Source: Sphingomonas sp. PAMC 26621
GTDB taxonomy: Bacteria; Pseudomonadota; Alphaproteobacteria; Sphingomonadales; Sphingomonadaceae
NCBI RefSeq assembly: GCF_000251145.1
Contig: NZ_AIDW01000012.1
Location: forward strand, 1-64,000
Direction of reading: 5' to 3'
Length of the DNA: 64,000 bases
The translations under genes were made by a program, and so were the position numbers. How positions within the stretch are numbered: the first letter of the stretch is position 1; each line of letters begins with the position of its first letter. Positions 26,447-34,828 of this stretch are shown here, piece after piece. The notes under the pieces were generated by a model, which saw only the letters and a list, made by a program, of their open reading frames with translations, did no database searches and was not told the DNA's origin.

Positions 26447-26460
26447 TGACAGCTCTGTCA
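26447..26460. promoter_or_regulatory. Inverted repeat, candidate operator of the TetR regulator
   Basis: TGACAG-CT-CTGTCA, a perfect 6-bp inverted repeat between the divergent hydrolase and TetR genes. A direct repeat TGTCAATA occurs at 26457 and 26481, overlapping the TetR start. Binding of a TetR dimer here could repress both genes. Confidence 0.5.
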
Positions 26461-26479
26461 ATAGGTCGTACTTACATCC

Positions 26480-27091
26480 GTGTCAATAATCCGCAAACGT
26501 CTCAGCCCCGAAGAATCGCGTGATGCCGCAATCGAAGCCGCGCGTGCGCTGCTGATCGAACAGGGGCCGCAAGCGGTCACTCTCAAGGCGGTCGCGGCGC
26601 GGATCGGTCGGACGCATGCCAATCTGCTGCATCATTTCGGGTCGGCGGCGGACCTGCAACGCGCGCTGATCTCGCACCTTGCCGATACGATCACGGCTGA
26701 AATCGGCGCCGCCGCGAAGCGCGCGCGCGCGGGCGAGGCGGACCCGCGCGAGATCGTCGACCTTACGTTCGATGCGTTCGCCAACGGCGCGGGGGCGATG
26801 GCGTCGTGGATGATTCTCTCGGGCAACCACGATGCGCTCGATCCGGTGCTGACCGCGATCCACCGGCTGGTCGACGAGCTGGCCGAGGGTGATGCATCGG
26901 GCAAGGCGATCTACGAGGAAACACTGCAACTGGTGCTGATGGCGATGGGCGATGCACTGCTCGGGCGCGCGATGGCGAATGCGCTCGGGCTGCCGCCCGA
27001 AGCCGCGCGGACGATCGCGACTCGCGCGCTGATCGCATCGCGGACTGGCGAATCACCGGCTGATACGGCTAGTCTGGCTAAAATCGCATAA
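26480..27091 (+). CDS. TetR family transcriptional regulator
   Basis: A 203-residue regulator. The N-terminal helix-turn-helix is clear: ARALLIEQGPQAVTLKAVAARIGRTHANLLHHFGSAADL. The ligand-binding C-terminal part has no obvious specific motif. The start is GTG at 26480, with no good ribosome site, which raises the possibility of a leaderless transcript or of a start further in. It is divergent from the PF10118 hydrolase and ends 17 bases before obgE. Confidence 0.88.
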   Translation: MSIIRKRLSPEESRDAAIEAARALLIEQGPQAVTLKAVAARIGRTHANLLHHFGSAADLQRALISHLADTITAEIGAAAKRARAGEADPREIVDLTFDAFANGAGAMASWMILSGNHDALDPVLTAIHRLVDELAEGDASGKAIYEETLQLVLMAMGDALLGRAMANALGLPPEAARTIATRALIASRTGESPADTASLAKIA

Positions 27092-27108
27092 TCCGCTAAG
27101 GAGCGGCC

Positions 27109-28155
27109 ATGCATTTCCTTGACCAAGCAAAAATCTTCGTCCGATCGGGCGCGGGCGGCCCCGGGGCCGTCAGTTTCCGGCGTGAGAAGTTCATCGAATA
27201 TGGCGGCCCCGACGGCGGCAACGGCGGCAAGGGTGGCGACATCATTTTCGAGGCGATTCCCGGCCTCAATACGCTGATCGATTTCCGCTACACCCAGCAT
27301 TTCCGCGCACCGCGCGGTGCCGGCGGGTCGGGATCGAATCGGACCGGCGGGGGCGGCGATGATCTCATCATCCGCGTGCCGATCGGGACTCAGGTGCTGT
27401 CCGAGGATCAGGAAGAGGTGCTCGCCGACTTCACCGTGCCGGGCGAGCGAGTCGTGTTCCTGCGCGGCGGCGATGGCGGACGCGGCAATGCGACCTACAA
27501 GACCTCGACCAACCGTGCCCCGCGCCAGCACGGCACCGGCTGGCCGTCGCAGGAGATGTATGTCTGGCTGCGGTTGAAGCTGCTGGCGGACGCCGGGCTC
27601 GTCGGGCTGCCGAACGCGGGCAAATCCACCTTCATCAATGCGGTGACCAACGCGCAGGCGAAGGTCGGCGCGTATCCGTTCACGACCGTGCGCCCGCAAT
27701 TGGGCGTGGTCAGCCGCTACAATCGCGAATTCGTCGTCGCGGATATCCCCGGCCTGATCGAGGGGGCGGCGGAAGGTGCGGGCATCGGCGACCGATTCCT
27801 CGGGCATATCGAGCGGTGCAAGGTGCTGCTTCATCTGGTCGATGCGACCGAGGATAACCCTGTGGATAACTACAGGATCGTCCGTGGAGAACTCGAGGCG
27901 TATGGCGCGGGGCTTGTGGATAAGCCGCAGGTGATCGGCCTCAACAAGGTCGATGCTCTCGACCCGGCGGACGTCAAGAAGCTGATCACCAAGCTCAAGC
28001 GCGCGAGCAAGGCCGAGGTGCTCCCGCTATCGGGCGCGAGCGGCGCCGGGATCGATGCGGTGCTCGACCGGCTGATCGAGGCGATCGGCCCGGCGGAGAC
28101 GGTGGCGAAGCGCGACGACGGCAGCGACGAACCGGCGGAGTGGTCGCCGGTTTGA
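27109..28155 (+). CDS. obgE: GTPase ObgE/CgtA
   Basis: Essential ribosome-assembly and stress-linked GTPase; 348 residues. The glycine-rich Obg fold starts at MHFLDQAKIFVRSGAGGPGA and spans about residues 1-158. The G domain follows with the P-loop LPNAGKST (about 167-174), the switch YPFTTVRPQLG, DIPGLIEGA, the specificity motif NKVD and the segment LSGASGAG. The ATG at 27109 has AAGGAG just upstream. Confidence 0.97.
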   Translation: MHFLDQAKIFVRSGAGGPGAVSFRREKFIEYGGPDGGNGGKGGDIIFEAIPGLNTLIDFRYTQHFRAPRGAGGSGSNRTGGGGDDLIIRVPIGTQVLSEDQEEVLADFTVPGERVVFLRGGDGGRGNATYKTSTNRAPRQHGTGWPSQEMYVWLRLKLLADAGLVGLPNAGKSTFINAVTNAQAKVGAYPFTTVRPQLGVVSRYNREFVVADIPGLIEGAAEGAGIGDRFLGHIERCKVLLHLVDATEDNPVDNYRIVRGELEAYGAGLVDKPQVIGLNKVDALDPADVKKLITKLKRASKAEVLPLSGASGAGIDAVLDRLIEAIGPAETVAKRDDGSDEPAEWSPV

Positions 28156-28476
28156 GGGGGGCTGGGGGTTCGAGCTGCGGCCGTCACCCCGGCGGAGGCC
28201 GCTGCGAAACCCTTATTTAGCGTCACCCTGAACTTGTTTCAGGGTCCACCGCGGAACAAGCCCGGTCCGTGCCTGCTGCACGGTGGATGCTGAAACGAGT
28301 TCAGCATGACGCCGGTTGAGTTACGTGCGGGTGCGTATCGCCGCATCCGAGTCTTTCGCAAAGGCCGCGCGGTTGTGGCTCGGGGCCTTGGTTGCGCGTT
28401 CAACGTGACGGCCCGGGCTTGCGCCGGGGTGACGGTTGGCTAGGCGATCGGGTGCCTCACATGTTATGGTAAGGGC
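28156..28476. other. obgE-Uma2 intergenic region
   Basis: About 320 bases with one full family A repeat (28222-28310). Around it are GC-rich stretches with short inverted pieces, such as GTCACCCCGGCG and CGCCGGGGTGACG near 28184 and 28420. No gene or clear promoter motif is visible. Confidence 0.5.
28222..28310. repeat. 89-bp palindromic repeat, family A, copy 3
   Basis: Exact 89-bp copy with the left arm GTCACCCTGAACTTGTTTC and right arm GCTGAAACGAGTTCAGCATG. Compared with copy 1, the left and right half-hairpins have exchanged their loop-flanking variants (CCCTGAAC against ATGCTGAAC). It is therefore the same element in the opposite orientation. Confidence 0.85.
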
Positions 28477-29037
28477 ATGCGACCCGACCCCGCCTATCGC
28501 AAGATCACGGCAGACGAATTCCTCGCGATGGAATTCGGCACGGACCGCAAGTTCGAGCTTGCCGATGGCGTGATCGTGATGATGGCGGGCGGCACCGAGC
28601 CGCACGCTTGGGTCCAAGGCAATATCTTCGTCTGGCTGCGGACGAAGCTGAAGGGCACGCGCTGCCGCCCCTATGGGCCCGACATGGCGGTCCGGATCAC
28701 CGAGACCGACGTGCGCTACCCCGACGTCAGTATCTTTTGCGACCAGCGCCCGCGCGATGAGTTGACCGAGGTGCGGGCTTTGTCGGACCCGACGGTGGTG
28801 ATCGAAGTCCTGTCGCCTAGCACGACGACGCTCGATCAGGGGACCAAGCTCGATCTTTACGAAACGCTGAAGAGCATTCGGACTATCGTGTTCGTGGATC
28901 CGATCAACGAGATGCTTCGCACGCGCGAGCGAACCGCGACGGGGTGGTACGACCAGATGTTCTCCGCGCAAACGGGGATCGTGATCCCCACGCTCGGCAT
29001 CACCATCCCGCACGACGAGATCTTCGCGCGCGACTGA
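28477..29037 (+). CDS. Uma2 family (DUF820) putative endonuclease
   Basis: A 186-residue protein of the Uma2/DUF820 family, which has a PD-(D/E)xK nuclease-like fold. Visible pieces are ITADEFLAMEF at the N-terminus, KFELADGVIVMMAGG, the acidic strand RYPDVSIFC, PTVVIEVLSPST, and KLDLYETLKSIRTIVFVD with the candidate catalytic Lys. Members are often unlinked or found in expanded sets; the function is not established. No partner gene is nearby. Confidence 0.87.
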   Translation: MRPDPAYRKITADEFLAMEFGTDRKFELADGVIVMMAGGTEPHAWVQGNIFVWLRTKLKGTRCRPYGPDMAVRITETDVRYPDVSIFCDQRPRDELTEVRALSDPTVVIEVLSPSTTTLDQGTKLDLYETLKSIRTIVFVDPINEMLRTRERTATGWYDQMFSAQTGIVIPTLGITIPHDEIFARD

Positions 29038-29091
29038 TCCCGCCCAAGGGCATTGGCGTGGCGGGCGGGCCACGCTAACGCCGACACGCAC

Positions 29092-30198
29092 ATGCCCGTC
29101 TTCCCGCCTTCCGCCTGCCCGCGCCTGATCGTCAAGGTCGGCTCCGCGCTGCTCGTCGCGCCCGAGGGGACGGTGCGGCGCGCGTGGCTCGAGGGGCTGG
29201 TCGCCGATATCGCGGAGCGGGTGCGTGCCGGGCAACAGGTGGCGGTCGTCTCCTCCGGGGCGATTGCCTTGGGTGCGCGGCGGCTGGGCCTCGCCAAGGG
29301 TGGGCGCGCAAGTCTCGAGGATGCGCAGGCCGCTGCCGCGACCGGCCAGATCGCTTTGAGCCAGGTGTGGGCCGAAATGCTCGCCGCGGAGAGCCTGACC
29401 GCTGCTCAGATGCTGGTAACGCTCGCGGATCTGGAAGACCGCCGCCGCTATCTCAATGCAGCCGCCACGCTCGGGCGGTTGCTGTCGCTGGGCGTAGTGC
29501 CAATCATCAATGAGAATGACAGCGTCGCCACAGAGGAAATTCGGTTCGGCGACAATGACCGGCTCGCGGCGCGGGTCGCACAGGCGGCTGGGGCGCAGGG
29601 CGTCGTGCTGCTCAGCGACATCGATGGCCTGTACGATCGCAATCCGGCGCTGCCCGGCGCGACGCATATCGCGCGGGTCGAGCGGATCGACGCAGGCGTC
29701 GAGGCGATGGCGGATCGCGGGTCGGCTTCCGGGATGGGCAGCGGCGGGATGGTCTCGAAGATCGCCGCCGCGCGAATCGCCAATGCTGCCGGAGCGACGC
29801 TCGCCATCGTCAGCGGCGGGATCGCGCGACCACTCTCCACCGCGGCGCGGCACACGCTGTTCCTGCCCGAAAAGAGCGCAACCGCGCGCAAGGCGTGGCT
29901 CGCAGGCGGGCTGACCGCCATGGGAGAGATTGCAATCGACGCAGGCGCGGTCGCGGCGCTGTTGGGCGGCAAGAGCCTGCTCGCGGCAGGCGCGACGCGC
30001 GTCTCGGGTAGTTTCGCGCGGGGTGATCTGGTGACCGTGGTCGGGCCAGACGGGCGAACCCTTGCGCGCGGATTGAGCGAATATCCTGTGTCCGAAGCGA
30101 CCGCGATTGCGGGCCTGCGCAGCGAGGCGCAGGCGCAGGTGCTCGGCTATGCGCCGCGCGCCGCGTTGATCCACCGCAATCATATGGCGCTGTTATGA
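29092..30198 (+). CDS. proB: Glutamate 5-kinase
   Basis: First enzyme of proline biosynthesis; phosphorylates the gamma-carboxyl of glutamate. It has 368 residues. The amino-acid kinase domain shows RLIVKVGSALLV, VVSSGAIALGARRLG, INENDSVATEEIRFGDND, LLSDIDGLYDRNP and GMGSGGMVSKI. A C-terminal PUA domain (about residues 270-368) follows. The ATG at 29092 matches the family start. It overlaps the next gene by four bases (ATGA). proA is not in the window. Confidence 0.95.
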   Translation: MPVFPPSACPRLIVKVGSALLVAPEGTVRRAWLEGLVADIAERVRAGQQVAVVSSGAIALGARRLGLAKGGRASLEDAQAAAATGQIALSQVWAEMLAAESLTAAQMLVTLADLEDRRRYLNAAATLGRLLSLGVVPIINENDSVATEEIRFGDNDRLAARVAQAAGAQGVVLLSDIDGLYDRNPALPGATHIARVERIDAGVEAMADRGSASGMGSGGMVSKIAAARIANAAGATLAIVSGGIARPLSTAARHTLFLPEKSATARKAWLAGGLTAMGEIAIDAGAVAALLGGKSLLAAGATRVSGSFARGDLVTVVGPDGRTLARGLSEYPVSEATAIAGLRSEAQAQVLGYAPRAALIHRNHMALL

Positions 30199-31109
30199 CC
30201 CAGACGATTCTCGCCATCACCGGCGGCACCGGCTTCGTCGGGGGGCGGGTGATCGAACTCGCGCTCGCCGCCGGGCACGGCGTGCGTGCGCTCACCCGCC
30301 GCCCGCAACCGCCGCGGCCCGGCGTGACGTGGATCGCAGGTGCGCTCGATAAGACGGAGGCGCTCGACACGCTGGTCGCGGGCGCGGACGCGGTGTTGCA
30401 CGTCGCGGGCGTCGTGAATGCGCCCGACCGCGCCGGGTTCGTTGCGGGCAATGTTACCGGCACACAGGCGATGGTCGATGCGACGACCCGCACTGGGGTG
30501 CGGCGGTTCGTCCACGTCTCATCACTTGCCGCGCGCGAGCCGGGGGTGTCGACCTATGGCTGGTCGAAGCATGAGGCCGAGCTGGTCGTCGCCGCGTCGT
30601 CGCTCGACTGGACGATGGTGCGCCCGCCCGCGATCTACGGCCCGGGCGACATGGAGATGCGCGACCTGTTCCGGATGGCAAAGATGGGGGTCGCGCTGGT
30701 GCCGCCCGGCGGGCGTGTGTCGCTGATCGAGGTGGGCGATGTCGCTGCGCTGCTGCTGAAGCTGGCGGTGAGCGATCCCGGCAAGCTGATCCTCGAGCCG
30801 GACGACGGGCGCGACGGCGGCTGGAGCCATGCCGAGATGTTGCGCGCGATGGGCGTCGCGGTGGGGGCGAAGCGCGTGTCGGTCATCGCGCTCCCACGCG
30901 CAGTGCTCGACCTGGTCGCGCGCGGCGACATGCTGATGCGAGGTAGCAAAGCCAAGCTTACCCGCGACCGCGTCGGCTATCTCTGCCACCCCGACTGGAC
31001 CGCAGCGCCCGAAAAGCGTCCGCCCGCCAGCCTGTGGACCCCGCAGGTGCCGACCCCGCAAGGCCTAGCCCACACCGCGGCATGGTATCGCGCGAACGGC
31101 TTGCTATAG
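30195..31109 (+). CDS. cerR: NAD-dependent epimerase/dehydratase-family protein (candidate ceramide reductase)
   Basis: A 304-residue extended short-chain dehydrogenase. The Rossmann motif ITGGTGFVGGRVIE is at residues 8-21, and the YxxxK catalytic pair occurs in STYGWSKHEAEL. In Caulobacter an epimerase-like gene next to spt and its acyl carrier protein (CerR) reduces the 3-keto group of the sphingoid base or ceramide. The same three genes are adjacent here, so that role is inferred. It is translationally coupled to proB (ATGA) and ends 59 bases before acp. Confidence 0.8.
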   Translation: MTQTILAITGGTGFVGGRVIELALAAGHGVRALTRRPQPPRPGVTWIAGALDKTEALDTLVAGADAVLHVAGVVNAPDRAGFVAGNVTGTQAMVDATTRTGVRRFVHVSSLAAREPGVSTYGWSKHEAELVVAASSLDWTMVRPPAIYGPGDMEMRDLFRMAKMGVALVPPGGRVSLIEVGDVAALLLKLAVSDPGKLILEPDDGRDGGWSHAEMLRAMGVAVGAKRVSVIALPRAVLDLVARGDMLMRGSKAKLTRDRVGYLCHPDWTAAPEKRPPASLWTPQVPTPQGLAHTAAWYRANGLL

Positions 31110-31168
31110 GCTGTGCATAAAGCCGCCGCATTTTGGCGGCACAGCGTACCTAGTTTCAAGGACCGAGC

Positions 31169-31411
31169 ATGAGCGACCGCCAATCCATCTACGACACCGT
31201 CACCGCGCATATCGAGCCGTTCAACAAGAAGGGCGTGACGCTGAGCGACGCGACCACCTTCCAGGGCGATCTCGAATGGGACAGCCTGACCGTGATGGAT
31301 TTCGTCGCCGCGATCGAAGACGAGTTCGACATCATCATCACGATGAACATGCAGGCCGAAATCGAAACCGTCGGCCAGCTGGTCGATGCCGTCGCCAAGC
31401 TTAAGGGCTAA
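31169..31411 (+). CDS. Acyl carrier protein (sphingolipid-linked)
   Basis: An 80-residue carrier protein. The phosphopantetheine site is Ser39 in LEWDSLTVMDF, and the helix AAIEDEFDIIITMNM follows. It differs from the housekeeping AcpP (which has GADSLD), so it is a dedicated carrier. It sits directly between the epimerase and spt, seven bases before spt, matching the Caulobacter ceramide locus in which this carrier supplies acyl groups to Spt. Confidence 0.92.
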   Translation: MSDRQSIYDTVTAHIEPFNKKGVTLSDATTFQGDLEWDSLTVMDFVAAIEDEFDIIITMNMQAEIETVGQLVDAVAKLKG

Positions 31412-31418
31412 ACCTACG

Positions 31419-32693
31419 ATGACCGAAGCCGCTGCCACCGCCCACGCCCTCGCCGAGCCCGAGACCGTCGCGCCAGCCACCCCTGCTCTGGGGCGCGACC
31501 TGATGAGCAAGTTCGACGGCCTGATCGCCGAACGCCAGGCGCTGATGGACACGGGCGTGCGCGATCCGTTCGCGATCGTGATGGACGAGGTCAAGTCGCC
31601 GACCGAAGCGGTCATCAAGGGCCGCGACACGATCCTGCTCGGCACGTACAATTACATGGGGATGACGTTCGACCCCGACGTGCTCGCGGCGGGCAAGGAA
31701 GCGCTCGACAAGTTCGGCTCGGGCACCAACGGCAGCCGGATGCTCAACGGCACCTTCCACGACCATATGGAAGTCGAGCAGGCACTGCGCGATTTCTATG
31801 ACGTCAGCGGGGCGATCGTCTTTTCGACCGGGTACATGGCTAATCTGGGCATGATCTCGACGCTGGTCGGCAAGGGCGAATACATCATCCTCGACGCGGA
31901 CAGCCATGCGTCGATCTACGACGGTTGCAAGCAGGGCAATGCGGAGATCGTCCGGTTCCGCCACAATGACGTGACCGACCTCGACAAGCGGCTCGGTCGG
32001 CTGCCCAAGGAAGCGGGCAAGCTCGTCATCCTCGAGGGCGTCTATTCGATGCTCGGCGACATCGCACCGCTCAAGGAAATGGTCGCGATCGCCAAGAAGC
32101 ACGGCGCGATGGTGCTGTCGGACGAAGCGCATTCGATGGGCTTCTTCGGGCCGAACGGGCGCGGCGTGTACGAGGACCAGGGTTGCGCGGCGGACGTCGA
32201 TTTCATCATCGGCACCTTCTCCAAGTCGGTCGGCACGGTCGGCGGCTTCTGCGTGTCGAATCACCCGAAGTTCGAGGCGATCCGCATGGCGTGTCGCCCG
32301 TACATCTTCACCGCATCGCTCCCGCCGTCGGTCGTTGCGACCGCCGCGACGTCGATTCGCAAGCTGATGCATGCGCACGACAAGCGCCGCCAGCTCTGGG
32401 AGAATGCGCGCGCGCTGCATGGCGGGCTAAAGGCGATGGGGTTCCGACTCGGGACCGAGACGCCGCAGTCGGCGATCCTCGCGATCATCCTTGAGGACCA
32501 GACGCAGGCCGTCGCGATGTGGCAGTTGCTGCTCGAGGGCGGACTGTACGTCAACATGGCGCGCCCGCCCGCGACTCCGGCGGGCACGTATCTGCTGCGC
32601 TGCTCGCTCTGCGCCGAGCATACGCCCGCGCAGATCGCCACCGTGCTCGAGATGTTCGAGGCGGCGGGCCGCGCGACCGGTGCGATCGCCTGA
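31419..32693 (+). CDS. spt: Serine palmitoyltransferase
   Basis: PLP-dependent alpha-oxoamine synthase that condenses serine with an acyl thioester to 3-ketosphinganine, the first step of sphingolipid synthesis. It has 424 residues, like the soluble homodimeric enzyme of Sphingomonas. Key pieces are YNYMGMTFDP, GTNGSRMLNGTFHDHMEVEQ, the DEAHSMGFFGPNGRG block and the PLP lysine at about 269 in GTFSKSVGTVGG. The ATG at 31419 follows the acp stop by seven bases. Confidence 0.95.
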   Translation: MTEAAATAHALAEPETVAPATPALGRDLMSKFDGLIAERQALMDTGVRDPFAIVMDEVKSPTEAVIKGRDTILLGTYNYMGMTFDPDVLAAGKEALDKFGSGTNGSRMLNGTFHDHMEVEQALRDFYDVSGAIVFSTGYMANLGMISTLVGKGEYIILDADSHASIYDGCKQGNAEIVRFRHNDVTDLDKRLGRLPKEAGKLVILEGVYSMLGDIAPLKEMVAIAKKHGAMVLSDEAHSMGFFGPNGRGVYEDQGCAADVDFIIGTFSKSVGTVGGFCVSNHPKFEAIRMACRPYIFTASLPPSVVATAATSIRKLMHAHDKRRQLWENARALHGGLKAMGFRLGTETPQSAILAIILEDQTQAVAMWQLLLEGGLYVNMARPPATPAGTYLLRCSLCAEHTPAQIATVLEMFEAAGRATGAIA

Positions 32694-32752
32694 CGTCGTT
32701 ACGGATACGGCCGACCCTATCAACGGGTCGCGCCATCCGCTAAGCTGGAGGC

Positions 32753-34705
32753 ATGACCGGGGAATTGGGCGAGACGGCGGGGGGCGCGGCGTCGGGCACG
32801 ACGTGGCGTTCCTTTACGCTGGTGGCGATGGCCGTGCTCGGCGTGCTGGTGCTCGTCGCGCTCGGACTGACCTTGCGGGAAGTCAATCGTCAGCGCGACC
32901 GAGCGCTTGCGCTGCAGAAGCACAGTTACGAAGTAATGATCCTGACGGCCAACCTGTCCGGCACGATCGCGCGTGCCGAGGCCTCGCTTGGTCGGTACGT
33001 CATCAGCGTCGACGATCGACTCGGGCAGGCCTATTCCGCGGACTGGCTGCTTGCGTCGCAGCAGATCACGCGGCTCAAACGAATCACCCACGACAATCCC
33101 GAGCAACAGCGCGCGATCGCGGCCTTGCGCGAGGCATTCCGCGGCAGGACCGACGAACTCGGCGATGTCGCGCTGAGCACCTTTTACAAACGCAACAACC
33201 AGGCGCTTGCCTTATATTACAAGGCGGGCCGTGCCCCGTCGCGCGCGGCCATCGACGTGCTGCTCGACCGAATCGGCGTGCAGGAACGCCAGGTGCTCGA
33301 CCAGCGCACCGGGGTGGCGCTGGCTTCGGTCGCGCGGTCGAGTGCGATCGCCAGCGCGCTCGGGGTGTTCGGCATCCTGATTCTGCTGGGGGCGGTGGGA
33401 ATGGGCTGGCTGACCGTTACCGCGCTCGGTGAACGCGCCGCCGCGCGCGCCGAGGCGGAGACCGAACGCGATCGCTCGATCGAGCTCGAAGCGGCGGTCG
33501 CAAAGGCATCCGCCGAATTGCTCGCGCAGGAGGCGAAGCTCCGGCAGGTCCAGAAGCTCGAGGCGGTCGGGCAGTTGACCGGAGGCATCGCCCACGATTT
33601 CAACAACATGCTGGCGGTGGTCATCGGAGGGCTCGAACTCGCGCGACGCCATGTCGGGGACGATCCGGTCGCAGCGCAGCGCCATATCGCCAACGCCTCC
33701 GAAGGCGCCGAGCGCGCGGCCGCGCTCACCCGGCGGTTGCTCGCCTTCTCGCGTGAGGAATCGCTGCGCTCCGAAACGCTCGATCCGGCGGGCCTGATCA
33801 GCGGCATGTCCGATCTATTCGACCGGACGCTGGGGGATGGGATCACTGTCGACGTCGCGCCGCCGTCGGAGCCCGGCTGGATGGTACGGTCGGACCGAAT
33901 CCAGCTCGAGAATGCGTTGCTCAACCTCGCGGTCAACGCGCGCGACGCAATGGACGGCCGCGGGCGGTTGACGATCGGCGTCGCGCAGGTTTCCTTGTCG
34001 GAAGGCGCGGTCGGGACGTGTCGGGCCGGGGAGTATGTTGCGCTGACGGTGTCCGACACCGGCTGCGGGATGCCGCCCGAACTTTTGGAGCGCGTGTTCG
34101 AACCCTTCTTCACGACCAAGCCTTCGGGCAAGGGCACGGGGCTGGGGCTCAGCCAGGTCTTCGCGTTCGCGCGCCACGCGGAGGGGCAGGTTCAGCTCGA
34201 GTCGACCGTCGGGGTGGGGACGACGATAACCCTCTATCTCCCTCGCCACCGGGCGGAAACCGCTTCCGCGTCGGTCAAGCCGACGCTCGCCACGGCGGCG
34301 GCGCAGCAGAGCGGGCTCGACATTTTCGTGGTCGAAGACGATCCCCGCGTCCTGAACGCGACGATGGGGGCGCTCGAGGAACTGGGCCATCGCGCGGTCG
34401 CCTGCGACGACCCGATTGTGGCGCCCGGGATGCTCGACCGGCTTGGCCATGTCGATCTGATCATTTCGGACGTGCTGATGCCGGGGCGTACCGGCCCGGA
34501 GCTGATCGACACCGTCACGCCGCTGCGCCCCGACATGGCGGTGTTGTTCGTCACCGGTTACGCCGGGGAAGCGGGCGGCGAGGCGGAGTTTGGCGGGCGG
34601 CATGTCCTGCGCAAGCCCTTCACCCTTGCCGGGCTCGCGCGCGCGATCGACGCAGCGGTGCAGGATCGCCCGCCGCACCCGGTCGACAGCATCGCCGCCG
34701 AGTAA
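32753..34705 (+). CDS. Hybrid sensor histidine kinase/response regulator
   Basis: A 650-residue membrane kinase. Helix 1 is about residues 20-42 and helix 2 about 200-222, with a CHASE3-like helical sensor between them (REVNRQRDRALALQKHSYE). A coiled coil follows, then a HisKA box with GGIAHDFNNML (phospho-His281), an ATPase domain with NLAVNARDAMDGRG, DTGCGMPPELLERVFEPFFTT and GTGLGLSQV, and a C-terminal receiver with Asp573 in DLIISDVLMPG and Lys in LRKPF. The ligand is unknown. It lies between spt and lptF on the same strand, but 59 and 123 bases from them, so shared transcription is uncertain. Confidence 0.93.
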   Translation: MTGELGETAGGAASGTTWRSFTLVAMAVLGVLVLVALGLTLREVNRQRDRALALQKHSYEVMILTANLSGTIARAEASLGRYVISVDDRLGQAYSADWLLASQQITRLKRITHDNPEQQRAIAALREAFRGRTDELGDVALSTFYKRNNQALALYYKAGRAPSRAAIDVLLDRIGVQERQVLDQRTGVALASVARSSAIASALGVFGILILLGAVGMGWLTVTALGERAAARAEAETERDRSIELEAAVAKASAELLAQEAKLRQVQKLEAVGQLTGGIAHDFNNMLAVVIGGLELARRHVGDDPVAAQRHIANASEGAERAAALTRRLLAFSREESLRSETLDPAGLISGMSDLFDRTLGDGITVDVAPPSEPGWMVRSDRIQLENALLNLAVNARDAMDGRGRLTIGVAQVSLSEGAVGTCRAGEYVALTVSDTGCGMPPELLERVFEPFFTTKPSGKGTGLGLSQVFAFARHAEGQVQLESTVGVGTTITLYLPRHRAETASASVKPTLATAAAQQSGLDIFVVEDDPRVLNATMGALEELGHRAVACDDPIVAPGMLDRLGHVDLIISDVLMPGRTGPELIDTVTPLRPDMAVLFVTGYAGEAGGEAEFGGRHVLRKPFTLAGLARAIDAAVQDRPPHPVDSIAAE

Positions 34706-34828
34706 GTCCGTATTCGCGCCGATCGAACGGGCTGGCGCAAAGGATTGGGTAGCTCAGCCGCCAAGCCCGCGATATAGCCGGGGACACGCCCGCCATTCCC
34801 TCGGGCAAGAGGCGCTTTTCCTGCCATC

